DNA from: JBDHUW01 sp964642385
Lineage (GTDB): Bacteria; Patescibacteriota; Gracilibacteria; Absconditabacterales; Absconditicoccaceae
DNA: 64,000 nt
Assembly (NCBI GenBank): GCA_964642385.1
Contig: CAZXON010000002.1
Span: 1-64,000 of the forward strand
Direction: 5' to 3'
Shown here: piece after piece, positions 42,789-52,489 of the stretch
Position numbering within the stretch: position 1 is the first letter of the stretch
Layout: each line of letters opens with the position of its first letter
The notes under the pieces: generated by a model
What the model saw: the letters and a program-made list of their open reading frames with translations, nothing else
The model's database searches: none
What the model was told of the DNA's origin: nothing
Made by a program: the position numbers and the translations under genes

Positions 42789-43556
42789 ATGGAAAACGAA
42801 AAAACATCACAAAATTGTGCCACTCAAAAAGGGGATTCTGTTGGTGGTCTTGGAACTAACAAAACTTTACTTATCGCATGAGTAGGTTCAATTTTGGCTA
42901 TTACAGCTTTGGCTATAGGGGGCATGAGTTTTGCAGGAAATGTTAATAAAGCATGAATATCTATGCAAAATGGCTCAGGAATGCAAGCAGGTTATGGTAG
43001 TGGAAAAGCAGGTATGATGAGAGGTGAAGGAAAACAAGGGAAATGAATGTGAAAGGAGAGGTGAGAAATGAAATGAGTAGGAATATGATTGGGAATGGGA
43101 GGAAATTTGGGTAGAGGTGACATGATGTGATTTGGAAAACAAAATACTGGCGTGCAAGCAGCGCTTGCAGCAAATGACTATAATGCATTCTTAAAAGAAT
43201 GGAATGCACAAACTCATAAAAGTGAAGATGCTACTGCACCGACACAGGATCAATTTACAAGGATGGTAGAGGTCTACAAAAAACGCGAAGCTGCCCAGTC
43301 TGCTATTGAAGCAAATGATTATGATGCGTATGTAAAAGCAAACACAATTACGAAAGAGGAGTTTGCTGATATTGTTACACAGCACAAAAACCGTACAGCT
43401 ATAGAAAATGCAGTTGAAAAAAATGATTACAACGCATTTGTAAGTGCATGGAATGCAAATCCGAATAAACCAACAAATGCAACTGTTCCTACCAAAGAAC
43501 AATTTGCACAGATGGTTACTAGACATCAGGAAATGAATACAACGACTGAAAAATAA
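42789..43556 (+). CDS. Membrane protein with Gly/Met-rich linker and three ~40-residue repeats
   Basis: A 255-residue protein. One membrane helix (LLIAGVGSILAITALAIGGM, about residues 27-46) is followed by a Gly/Met/Lys-rich low-complexity stretch of about 65 residues, in which many glycines are TGA. Three tandem helical repeats follow, beginning ALAANDYNAFLKEWNA, AIEANDYDAYVKANT and AVEKNDYNAFVSAWNA, each with a following helix (TQDQFTRMVEVYKKRE-type). Similar 'NDY.AF' repeats occur in small CPR surface proteins, but the function is unknown. It directly precedes a two-component system and may be a sensed or regulated envelope protein. Confidence 0.75.
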
Positions 43557-43593
43557 TTCTATATGTGACGTGTGGAAAACACTATAAAAAAAC

Positions 43594-43650
43594 GACCCTC
43601 TTACGCGTAGCGAAAAAAACACCACGCTCTTGCAAGAGGGTCTTCTTTTA
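43594..43650 (+). terminator. Intrinsic terminator before the histidine kinase
   Basis: GACCCTCTT (43594-43602) pairs with AAGAGGGTC (43634-43642), followed by ttctttta. Confidence 0.6.
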
Positions 43651-43658
43651 TATACAAT

Positions 43659-44978
43659 ATGCAGATGAAAACATCAAATCGTATTAGTATGTGGTTTACA
43701 ATCTTCGTCGGCGTGTTGATGATGTTTTTTATTGTACTCTTAAATATTGGTTTTTTCGCATCGTGGCATAATGATCGAGGAAATGGTATGATGAGAGGAC
43801 AATGAAAGATGGCGCGCCAATTTGTATCTGGAGGACTGGCTGACCAGCCTGATGCGTTTCCAAATGATACGCCAATTGGGGCTTTGCAATCAACAGAAGG
43901 GGAATTGCCAAATCATTTCCCAATGCTACAAGTGCAAAGGTCTTTTAGATTAAGCACGGAAGACTTTACTCGTATAGAAGAGGTACCAAGACTTTGGTAT
44001 AGCCGTGACGTTTATCAAATTGATGAAAATCGATTTTTGGCAAAACCTGTACTTGATGGTTATGTTCTCACTGATGTGACACAAAATATAAGTCGTCAAA
44101 ATGAATTGTTGTTCGTAAGTGGCTTTCTGTGGGTGTGCTTTTTGGTATTAACATACTTATTGTCTCGTATATTTGTCTCTCGATCATTGCGTGATTTATA
44201 CGCACTTTCTGATAGTGTCCGTGATACAAATATTGATACATTATGAAAGAAACATGTTTTTTCTCACCTTCCTGCGGATGACGAGATAAATATTGTTGCT
44301 TCTTCTATTGATCAGATGCAAGATACAATCAGCACGCAAGTTGACTCTATGAGAGATTTCGTTTCGCATGTATCCCACGAATTTAAAACACCATTGATGG
44401 TCTTGCAGTCTACAACAGACCTTGCACAAAAAACTGGTAATATCGCTAGCGTTATACCTCAGTATAAAAAAACGATTGATCAAATGAAAAATATTTTGGA
44501 TGCGTTAACAGTAGTCGCTCGCTCGCAGTCAGGATCTGCTATTCACTCTGAAAAAGTAAATATAAACGAATTAGTTGACCAAATTGTAGGTGCAATGAGT
44601 GAGAAATATAGCATCAAAAAAATCTCCTGCATAGTGCACAAAAGTGATACGGCGATCTTGCAATCACATACAGGTAGTGCTGAAATCGTCTTAACAAATA
44701 TTGTTGAAAATGCCTACAAATATACCGCAGAAAATGGAAAGATTGAAATCACTATCACTCCTGATTGAATAATCATACAAGACAATGGCGAGTGAATTTC
44801 TCAGCAAGCACAAAAGCATATTCGAGAGCCGTTTTGGCAAGTTGATAAAAATAGAGAAGACGGTGTGGGATTGTGACTTCATATTGTAAAAAGATTGGTT
44901 GAAATATTGGGATGGAGTATTAAATTGGAAAGCACAGAATGAGAGTGAACTACTGTTTCTTTGGAATGGGAGAAGTAA
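43659..44978 (+). CDS. Sensor histidine kinase
   Basis: A 439-residue membrane sensor kinase. Helix 1 (MWFTIFVGVLMMFFIVLLNI) and helix 2 (LLFVSGFLWVCFLVLTYLLS) enclose an extracytoplasmic sensor of about 115 residues. A HAMP-like linker and the H-box FVSHVSHEFKTPLMVL with phospho-His near residue 240 follow. The ATPase has N-box IVLTNIVENAYKYT, G1 IIIQDNGEGIS and G2 DGVGLGLHIVKRLVEILG. The glycines of G1 and G2 include TGA. It is paired with the response regulator downstream on the same strand. The signal is unknown. Confidence 0.93.
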
Positions 44979-44991
44979 TTAAATACGGCAA

Positions 44992-45037
44992 TTTGGGACA
45001 GATCGTTGTTGCCTGGCTTGCTCAGATAGGACGCAAA
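44992..45037 (+). repeat. Possible degenerate ATAGGA hairpin (copy 8)
   Basis: TTTGGG (44992-44997), 28 nt, ATAGGA (45026-45031), CGCAAA (45032-45037): right spacing, one mismatched pair in the stem, and no adjoining small hairpin. It lies in the short gap between kinase and regulator. Confidence 0.4.
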
Positions 45038-45061
45038 ATAATTTAGATGATAAAACAACCT

Positions 45062-45706
45062 ATGAAAATTCTTATCATTGAAGATCAACAAAACATCGCG
45101 AACAATGAAAAAAAGTACTTGGAAACAGAGTGACGAGAGGTTGATGTTGTCTATGATGGAAAAGAGTGACTCCAAAAAGCGCTAGGTTTTGCGTATGATT
45201 TTGTTGTTGTTGATTGGATGCTACCTGGTGTTTCGGGAGTTGAAATTGTCCATGAACTTCGCAAAAAAAAGAAAATACCAATTATTATGACCACCGCAAA
45301 GTGACAAATAGAAGACAAGACTGAATGATTTGTTGAGTGAGTTGACGATTATTTGGTGAAGCCATTTGCACTCGAAGAGCTGGTTATGAGAATCAAAGCG
45401 ATTATAAAAAGAACAGAGCTTCCCACGACTTTTCGTTTTTGAAATATAGAAATGTTGCTAGATGAACAACGTGTTTTACAAAATTGAAAGGAAATAAAAC
45501 TTCCATTGAAAGAATATCTTTTGTTGGAATATATGTTACAACGCCAATGACAAGCCATCTCTCGCACTGATTTGATTGAGTATGTTCGATGAGGTGATTG
45601 ACGAGAAAACGACAACTGATTGGATGTGTATATCGCCAACTTACGTAAAAAACTAGGGAAAAGTATCATTGAAACAATAAAGGGGTTCGGGTATAGAATT
45701 GGATAA
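45062..45706 (+). CDS. Response regulator, OmpR/PhoB family
   Basis: A 214-residue regulator with an N-terminal receiver (MKILIIEDQQNIANNEKKYL; phospho-acceptor Asp in FVVVDWMLPG near residue 51; Lys in YLVKPFALEEL). The C-terminal winged-helix DNA-binding domain has LPLKEYLLLEYMLQ, DVYIANLRKKLG and TIKGFGYRIG. An in-frame ATG 15 bp upstream (45047) is an alternative start. It is partner of the kinase at 43659. The D,D-carboxypeptidase gene begins close behind, so envelope maintenance is a plausible output. Confidence 0.93.
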
Positions 45707-45749
45707 ATCTATCGTTGATAACGTTTTTCGAAATCATACTATAGGTAGT

Positions 45750-46544
45750 ATGCTACTTAGTTTTTTGCAGTTACTCTCTGTGCCAATTATACAATTCCCT
45801 TCATGAGAAGCTGATTTTTTGCGCTCTCAACAGATGAAAATGATGCAGGTTTACACTGCCCAGCTCATACCATATAAGGTACGAGACTTCAAAACTGATA
45901 GCTCTTTGCAAAAATTTGTTAGTCCGCAGGTGAGTATGGAAACCCTTACATATCGCCCAGCTGATTTGGTACCGATAGCTTGAAATAAGGCATTGCAAGT
46001 CCCAAGTACAGAATATACAATTAGAAAGATTGCACTACCTGATCTACTAGCAATGGCCCAGGATTTTCAAAATACATTTAAAACACCGATGAGAATAGTA
46101 AGTAGTTATCGTGCATACAGTTACCAAAAACAGTTGTTTGCTTGATATGTCCATAAATATTGATCGTGATATGCAACAACCATCTCAGCAAAACCTTGAC
46201 ACAGCGAGCATCAACTTGGTTTAGCTATTGATATTTTTGATGCATCATCTGCGCAGGATTTCAAAACGCACTATGGTTCGTATGCAGAACGAATGAAAGT
46301 GAATGCCTATAAGTACTGATGGACACAATCATATCAAAAAGGGAAGGAGGTTGATTGATATGTCGTTGAACCATGGCATTATAGATATGTCGGAAAAGAA
46401 ATTGCAGGATACTTACATAGAGAGTGAATCACCTTTAGCGAATTTGTTAAGAAAGCGAAAACCCTTCAAACTGCCGTGAATACCAATAAACCTGCAAACA
46501 AACTCTTAAAAACCTCTGAAAATACGCATAATTATTGCTATTAG
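45750..46544 (+). CDS. D-alanyl-D-alanine carboxypeptidase, VanY/M15B type
   Basis: A 264-residue exported peptidase that trims the terminal D-Ala of peptidoglycan stem peptides. A hydrophobic N-terminus (MLLSFLQLLSVPIIQFPSG) acts as signal or anchor. The M15 domain has RIVSSYRAYSYQKQLFAG, zinc-binding AKPGHSEHQLGLAIDIFDA (SxHxxGxAxD) and EPWHYRYVG (ExWH). The frame is also open upstream as far as a TTG overlapping the regulator stop, so the start is uncertain. The stop codon lies inside a CIRCE-like operator of the downstream dnaK. Confidence 0.9.
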
Positions 46545-46567
46545 CACCGCACCAAATTTCGTGCTAA
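46541..46567 (+). promoter_or_regulatory. CIRCE-like HrcA operator 1 upstream of dnaK
   Basis: TTAGCAC, 13 nt, GTGCTAA: 27 bp, exactly the geometry of CIRCE (TTAGCACTC-N9-GAGTGCTAA) with only the two innermost bases of each arm changed. It overlaps the stop codon of the upstream carboxypeptidase. Confidence 0.75.
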
Positions 46568-46573
46568 AATCTC

Positions 46574-46601
46574 TTGCATTTTTTTAAAATAGCACTATAT
46601 T
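46574..46601 (+). promoter_or_regulatory. dnaK promoter
   Basis: TTGCAT (46574-46579), 16 bp, TATATT (46596-46601). The -10 box lies inside the spacer of CIRCE-like operator 2. Confidence 0.6.
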
Positions 46602-46615
46602 ATCTAACGTGCTAT
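46589..46615 (+). promoter_or_regulatory. CIRCE-like HrcA operator 2 upstream of dnaK
   Basis: ATAGCAC, 13 nt, GTGCTAT: again 27 bp with the CIRCE spacing, 48 bp downstream of operator 1 and covering the promoter -10. Because of the T run after it, it could also act as an intrinsic terminator for the upstream gene. Confidence 0.6.
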
Positions 46616-46669
46616 TTTTTTACGATAATCATAAAAGCACTTTATTTACATCATTATATATACAAAACT

Positions 46670-48571
46670 ATGGCAAAAGTAATTTGAATTGACCTTGGTA
46701 CAACGAACTCTTGTGGAGCATATCTGCTCGGAGACAAATCACAAGTTATTGCAAATGCAGAAGGCGATAGAACTACGCCGTCTATCGTGTATATCAAAGG
46801 GGACCAACTTCTCGTGGGAAAACTCGCAAAAAGAAAGTGAGTTCTTGAACCACAAAATGTAGTGTATGAAGTAAAAAGATACATCGGGCGCAAATACTCT
46901 GAGCTAACCGAAAAAGATAAATCAGTTCCATATGAACTGAAAGAAGGAGCAGATGGTGGCGTAATTATCGGTGTTGATGGGAAAGACTATAAACCTGAAC
47001 AGATCTCAGCGTTTATTCTCAAAAAAATAAAAGAAGATTGTGAAAAATTTCTTGGAGAACCTATCACGCAAGCGGTTATTACTGTGCCTGCATATTTTAA
47101 TGACTCTCAAAGAAATGCGACAAAAGTTTCTGGAGAGATTGCATGATTGAAAGTTGAACGTATCATAAACGAACCAACTGCTGCATCACTAGCATATGGA
47201 GAAGATAATCAAAAAGACGCACAGATAGTGGTATTTGATCTTTGAGGTGGAACATTTGATGTGACAATTCTAGAGATCGGAGCAGAAGGAACATTCCAAG
47301 TATTAGCAACTTCAGGCGACACGCATTTATGAGGTGCAGACTGGGATCATCGTATTATGGACCGGCTTATTGACAGTTTTAAGGCGAAGAATGGTGTTGA
47401 TTTGAGTAAAAATCCTATGGCTTTGCAACGTATCAAAGATGAAGCAGAAAATGCAAAGAAACAATTATCTCAAGTTGATGCAGTAGATATTAATATTCCA
47501 TTTATTACTACGGTTGAGGGGAATCCGCTTCATGTACAAGAAACACTTACTCGTGCGCAATTTGAAAAAATTACTGCAGATCTCTTTGAAAGATGTAAAA
47601 AACCTTTGGAAGCTGCGCTTGCAGATTCGAAATTACAGAAAGGAGATATTGAAGAAATTATCCTTGTCGGTGGATCGACTCGTATGCCACAGGTTAAACA
47701 AATTGTGAAAGATTTCTTTGGAAAGGAGCCGAAAGCGACAGTAAACCCTGATGAGTCAGTTGCGCAAGGAGCAGCTATTCAAGGTGGTATTATCCAAGGT
47801 GATGTAAAAGATATTTTGCTCTTGGATGTAACGCCACTCTCACTTTCTGTTGAAGTTGAAGGTGGTATAGCGCATCCGATGATTCCAAGAAATACAACAA
47901 TTCCTACCAAAAAATCGAACATCTATACAACTGCATCTGATAATCAACCAGCAGTTACAATTCACGTAACACAAGGGGAGAGACAATTTGCAAAAGATAA
48001 TAAATCACTTGGTATGTTCAATCTTGAGGGCATCCCTCCAATGCGTAGATGACAAGCGCAAATTGAAGTGACATTTGATATTGATGCAAACGGTATTCTG
48101 CATGTAACAGCACAAGAAAAATCTACTGGGAAAGAGCAAAAGGTGGTAATTCAATGAGCAACTGGTCTTTCTGATGATGAAATTCGCAATGCTCAAATGG
48201 ATGCAGAAAAATTTGCTGAGGATGATCGCAAGAGAAAAGAACTCGTGGAGTCGAAAAACAAACTTGAAGCACTGATTTATCAGATGGAAACAATGAAAAA
48301 AGACAATACCGACAAAATCCCAGAAGACGAAATGAAAAAAATTGATGACTTAATGAGTGAAGCAAAAACACTAAATGACAAGCCAGATGTAACGAAAGAA
48401 GAAATTGACAAATCAATGGATGGCTTCCACAAGCAGTTCTATGAGTTATACCAAAAATATAACGTACAAAATACTGCGACACCAACAGATGAAGAAGTGA
48501 TTGAGGCAACGCCAGATTCTCAAGAAGGAACGACTCAATGACAAGTGATTGATGCAGATGAAAAGAAATAA
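46670..48571 (+). CDS. dnaK: Chaperone DnaK (Hsp70)
   Basis: A 633-residue Hsp70 with N-terminal ATPase motifs VIGIDLGTTNSC, VPAYFNDSQRNAT, INEPTAASLAYG, FDLGGGTFDVTIL and ILVGGSTRMPQV. The substrate-binding domain has DVTPLSLSVEVEGG and FNLEGIPPMRRGQAQIEVTF, and a helical lid ends in an acidic tail. The first Gly of GIDLGTT and one of the GGGTF glycines are TGA. Length is normal. Two CIRCE-like operators indicate HrcA-type heat-shock repression. GrpE, DnaJ and HrcA are not next to it, and a twin-hairpin element and repeats follow. Confidence 0.96.
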
Positions 48572-48607
48572 AAAATTCTCCCTCGCTAATTATAGTTTAT
48601 TGACATA

Positions 48608-48671
48608 TCGACCGACTTTCGTAGCATAAAGAGAAGGCCAATACTTGAGCGGTCGATTCGGCTTCGCCGAA
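48608..48671 (-). repeat. Twin-hairpin element, copy 12 (motif diverged)
   Basis: TCGACCG (48608-48614), 35 nt, CGGTCGA (48650-48656), then TTCGGC-TTC-GCCGAA (48657-48671). On the minus strand this is a GAA-loop hairpin followed by the long hairpin with the same 35-nt interior, but ATAGGA is replaced by GAAAGT. Confidence 0.6.
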
Positions 48672-48756
48672 AAAAAAGAAAAGCAGCTCCATGATGGGCT
48701 ACTTTTTTTAAATTATAGGTAAATCAAAATAATGATTAATATTGAATGATTAATGT

Positions 48757-48970
48757 CATGAGCGAAACTGGTGATATGAGGAGAGCTGTTTCTTAGATTA
48801 TAAATATAATCTAGCCATACTCTTCGCTTCGGCTCTTTTACTTGTTCAGAGAACAAAAAGAACCTTGCTCAGAGATATGTCTTACGGTCAGATGAACACG
48901 AAGAACTAGCACATATAAAGACCGAATCCCGACAAGTCGGGACGAATACACGAGCGGAGCGATTGTAATG
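48757..48970 (-). repeat. Interspersed repeat, family C (inverted copy)
   Basis: Reverse complement of the repeat at 37075-37275 over about 200 bp (ggtgatatgaggagagc; ttgctcagagatatgtctta; acatataaagaccga). It fills most of the dnaK to DUF59 spacer, 48572-49127, together with element copy 12 and a family B copy. Confidence 0.7.
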
Positions 48971-49008
48971 ATTAATAAGAATAATTCATAATTCATAATT
49001 AAATACCC

Positions 49009-49072
49009 ATCGCTTCGCCTCTTTTCTTTCTGCGAACAGACAAAAGAGCCTCGTTCCACAGGCGTATTTTAT
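49009..49072 (+). repeat. Interspersed palindromic repeat, family B
   Basis: cgcttcgcctcttttctttc, tgcgaacagacaaaagagcc and cacaggcgtattttat match the copies at 16701 and 31809. Confidence 0.6.
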
Positions 49073-49127
49073 GGTATTTTTACTCATTCAAAAGTTTGGA
49101 GTAGGCCGTTAGGTATCTGGCCGTCTG

Positions 49128-49520
49128 TTACATATCAAAAAACATTTTCTTAAAATCTTCATCTTGAATCATTGCGGTTGTTCGTAATGGCTCTCGCACT
49201 ATTTCTAATTTCACTTCATACTCAGGTAATTTTGTTTTGATAGCAAAAATTGTCATCTGTTGCAGAAGATCAATAGCAGGGCATTGCGGAGAGGTAAATG
49301 TCATAGAAATGATTATTTTCTTTGGATCCTCTTGTATATCAATGTTGTAAATCAATCCCATTGTGTAAATATCTATGAGTGGAAACTCTGGATCATATAC
49401 TGTCTTGATAGCTTCTATTATGCTTTCATAGAGTATTCCTTCGGAGATTTGGTTGGTGGATGTTGATTTTCTTTTTTGTGTAGAAGTCCCATTTGAATCT
49501 CATATATCATCTTTATTCAT
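49128..49520 (-). CDS. MIP18/DUF59-family iron-sulfur assembly protein
   Basis: A 130-residue protein. After a 35-residue polar N-terminal extension it shows the DUF59 pattern: IIEAIKTVYDPEFPLIDIYT, MGLIYNIDI, and TFTSPQCPAIDLLQQM with the conserved Cys, then VKLEIVREPLRTTAMI in place of the usual V..t..P.Wt. Relatives (SufT, PaaD, MIP18) help mature Fe-S proteins. It is the last gene of a minus-strand cluster; its ATG overlaps the stop of the upstream gene by 8 bp, indicating translational coupling. Confidence 0.83.
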
Positions 49521-49902
49521 CTTCATCTTTATCAATTTTACGATCATAAATAAGCAGTATTTGGATAATGATGAACGCAAGGAGAATGTTTAACCCTACG
49601 AGTTTCGTTCGCTTTTCAATAACTATGAGGATGATATTTGTGATTATGTAACAACTGAATAAAAGCGACATTTTATACGCTTCAGTCATTTTTTCGTATT
49701 CATATTTGTGGTATTGTTTAAGCATATATTGCAATAAGCGAAAGGCAAAATAGCCCGTTCATCGAGAAAGAAGAAAAATGCCTAGCAGAAAAAAGGTCAT
49801 TCCCAGTGCTTCATCTGAGAATACATTTATAGAAAAAAGAGTTGTTACCAAAATTATGCTTCCTAGTATGATTTTTATGATTGCTATTTTTTTGTAGTTC
49901 AT
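49513..49902 (-). CDS. Small multi-pass membrane protein
   Basis: A 129-residue protein with four predicted helices (IIKIILGSIILVTTLFSINV; GMTFFLLGIFLLSRGTGYFA; MSLLFSCYIITNIILIVI; LNILLAFIIIQILLIY) and an acidic C-terminal tail (DRKIDKDEDE). No family recognised. It lies between a larger membrane protein and the DUF59 gene, sharing an 8-bp overlap with the latter. Confidence 0.7.
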
Positions 49903-49909
49903 GGTTTGA

Positions 49910-50701
49910 CTAATTAATGTTTACAGTGATATCCTCATCAGTCACATCCTCTTGCATCACTTCTTCTTGTTTTTGGATTTCTTGCAATGTTGGTAGATAT
50001 AAGAAATCATTTCCATTCTCATAAAACTTGTAATAAATTTTTTCCCATAAGTCATGAAAGAATGGAATTATCACATATCAAATCACAGATGGCAAGAGAA
50101 TAAGTAACTGTTTTGGTGTTGCTCATTCAGCATTCGTACCTGTTTTTACAAGAACCAGGAAAATAAGAGCAGAAACACTTACTCAGATTGTTGATCCAAT
50201 GAGGTGAGAAGATGAATAATTGGGATTTGTAAGTATTTCTACATGCGTGTAACAAGCGAAAATCGCAAAAAGAATATGGAATCCAAGAACAGTGAACAAT
50301 CCATTTATGTTGTTATAGAACAACAGATACAGTGGCGTAAAAACAAAAAATATGAGCACATTTGAGAGCAAACTCATGCTAAACATTTTCCCTAGATCAT
50401 AATATTTTGTGCTGTAAAACAAATTATATACCCCTCATAGCAAAACATTTCCAATAAAAGTTGTGATGAATGCGATAATCACAAAGATCAATGGTATCAG
50501 TGGGTTTAACGCTTGCCCCGCAGTCAATCCATTGTTCTGTAACACAGGGTCCAAAATTCCACTTACCATTATAAGAATGATAAAAATAAGGAAACCAATA
50601 ACAACACCAATCCCAAGGCCAAGTCCCGTTTTTCAAAGAATTTGCCATCATGTAAAAGATGTTGGTTCGCTACCGAGCACTATAACTTTTTCTGCTTCCA
50701 T
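49910..50701 (-). CDS. Multi-pass membrane protein
   Basis: A 263-residue protein with about six helices (GLGLGIGVVIGFLIFIILIM; LIPLIFVIIAFITTFIGNVL; LLSNVLIFFVFTPLYLLFY; GLFTVLGFHILFAIFACY; GVSVSALIFLVLVKTG; LLILLPSVIGYVIIPFF) and a Glu/Asp-rich cytoplasmic tail. No catalytic motif is seen; function unknown. It is followed 7 bp later by the 129-residue membrane protein gene. Confidence 0.7.
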
Positions 50702-50738
50702 AGAATATAATAGATAAATAAATGATATAGATTTATTT

Positions 50739-51311
50739 TTACTTCTTCGTTGTTATCACTCAGCACGCGAGAGAATCAATCACGCTGTTTACTATAGATT
50801 TTTTTGTGCTTTGTGCAAGAGAGAGAATATATAATGAATCTGATTCAATAAAGTAAAATTGATCATAAGATAGAAGAACTTTTGAACTATCTTTTATTTC
50901 TACCTTATCAAAGCTATGAAGATATCAAGTTTTTTTCTTTCCATAACATGTGAATTTTTTGGCAGTAATCGCACTATTTGTATATCCAATCATCTCCTGA
51001 GAGATACGAGTTTTGGCTTTTTCTGCAAACTCTTTTAAACTGACTTGTGCGGGAAGAGTTGAGGATGCTAATATAATGTTCCCGTCAGATGATTTTCGTG
51101 CGCCAATGATATTGTGAACTATTTGTGCATTATCCAAAGCAGACGATGGGATAGTTTGATACTCTTTTGGAATAGAAAAAGAAATGTTTTCAACTGTTAT
51201 TGTATTCACAGAAGAATTGCCACATCACATTAAAAAAACAGCACAAATGAAACATCCTAAAAGTGTGACTTTTTTGAAATTAGAAGCATCTTTGCGAAAA
51301 ACTTGTAGCAT
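50739..51311 (-). CDS. Lipoprotein, unknown function
   Basis: A 190-residue protein with a signal segment (VTLLGCFICAVFLMGCGNSS). The lipobox LMGC has its Gly from TGA. The mature part is alpha/beta (ISFSIPKEYQTIPSSALDNA; SLKEFAEKAKTRISQEMIGY; SYDQFYFIESDSLYILSLAQ) and resembles the PsbP/DUF1795-type fold in which a SIP(K)EY opening is followed by a surface-exposed sheet; this is tentative. The start codon directly follows the stop of the upstream membrane protein gene. Confidence 0.75.
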
Positions 51312-51626
51312 TTATTTTACAAAAATATAGAGTAAAGCTAAAAGTACGCCGATAAGTAATCAGCCGATAAAGCCCCTTATAAGCAATCTTTGAGGAATGG
51401 CTGGTTCACTACTTGTGGATTTGTAATAAAGGATAGTCAGATACCCGAGCATAAGACCAACAAGGATTAGATACGTCGGTAAAAATATGTTTCCTAGCGA
51501 GATAAAAACTTCTTCTGTATTGAAATAGTAACCCCTAAGATAAAAAAGTCCCATACCTAAAGAGGCAAGAAAGAAAAATATCTTTATAATTTCAAATAGG
51601 ATAAGCATGTTTTTAAACAACAACAT
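51312..51626 (-). CDS. Small membrane protein
   Basis: A 104-residue protein with three helices (ILFEIIKIFFFLASLGMGLF; IFLPTYLILVGLMLGYLTIL; GGLLIGVLLALLYIFVK). Its stop codon abuts the ATG of the lipoprotein gene. It is the first gene of the minus-strand cluster 49128-51626; a promoter is expected in 51627-51775. Confidence 0.68.
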
Positions 51627-51775
51627 AGTAAATCTACTCTATATATAGTAAATTTCTAGCAAGAAAGCAAGACTATCTTGTCATAAATCTCTTAAGAAAA
51701 AAGACATAAAAGTTGCATTATTGGATAAGATGAGTATACTATGTATATGAGGTTTTATATGGACTATTAAAAAAC

Positions 51776-52360
51776 ATGACTGAATCAAAAGACATTTTCG
51801 ATTTTAATCCTTCTTTGGATGCAAACACATATTATGCTAGACTCAAAATGTTTTTGGAGTGAAAAAATCACTATAAAACAGGGGAGCCCTACACCTACCT
51901 ATTAGATAATTTCATCACAAAGGTGAAGGAAAGAGGGAATAGTACTGAAAAAGCGATAAATAATATTAAATATTATGTTAAATTATTTAAGGAATGCGGA
52001 GGAAGTAGCGAAGCTTTTTGGAAAAAATTATTGCCTTCAGCGACTATAAATGATGATAACCAAATTATCAACCCAAAAAGAAATGCTCATTTCCCAAATT
52101 ACTTGCGTAGAAGGCCGTTTATGAGTTTGATTGAAAAGGTTGTGAGGTTGTCTTACGCTCAACAAATAGCATCAGCGAAAGCTCAAACTACTGATGTTTT
52201 AAATGCGGGAGAGAAAAAGCCAGCAGATGCAAAAAAGATCTCATCAACAGCAAAAATACCACACTTGAAAAAACATAATTGATGATTTGTTCCGCGAGAT
52301 GCAAAACGTGAGACAGATCCTAGCCAATTTCGTTCTCACGATGAATCTCCATTTGATTAG
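51776..52360 (+). CDS. Hypothetical protein
   Basis: A 194-residue soluble protein (MTESKDIFDFNPSLDANTYY...). The N-terminal ~120 residues look helical (NFITKVKERGNSTEKAINNI; YYVKLFKECGGSSEAFWKKL), followed by a Lys/Ala-rich linker and a polar tail. No family recognised. A clear intrinsic terminator follows at 52387. Confidence 0.65.
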
Positions 52361-52386
52361 TATTACATATAATCCTAACAATAATC

Positions 52387-52414
52387 AACTAGCAGATCGT
52401 TGCTAGTTTTTTTT
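52387..52414 (+). terminator. Intrinsic terminator
   Basis: AACTAGCA (52387-52394) pairs with TGCTAGTT (52401-52408), followed by T residues. Confidence 0.8.
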
Positions 52415-52489
52415 AAAAAATTGTTACTGCTTGTATTTTTCTACCTCTTTTATATACTTGCATACTGTTATTTCATAATATTTTGGCTA

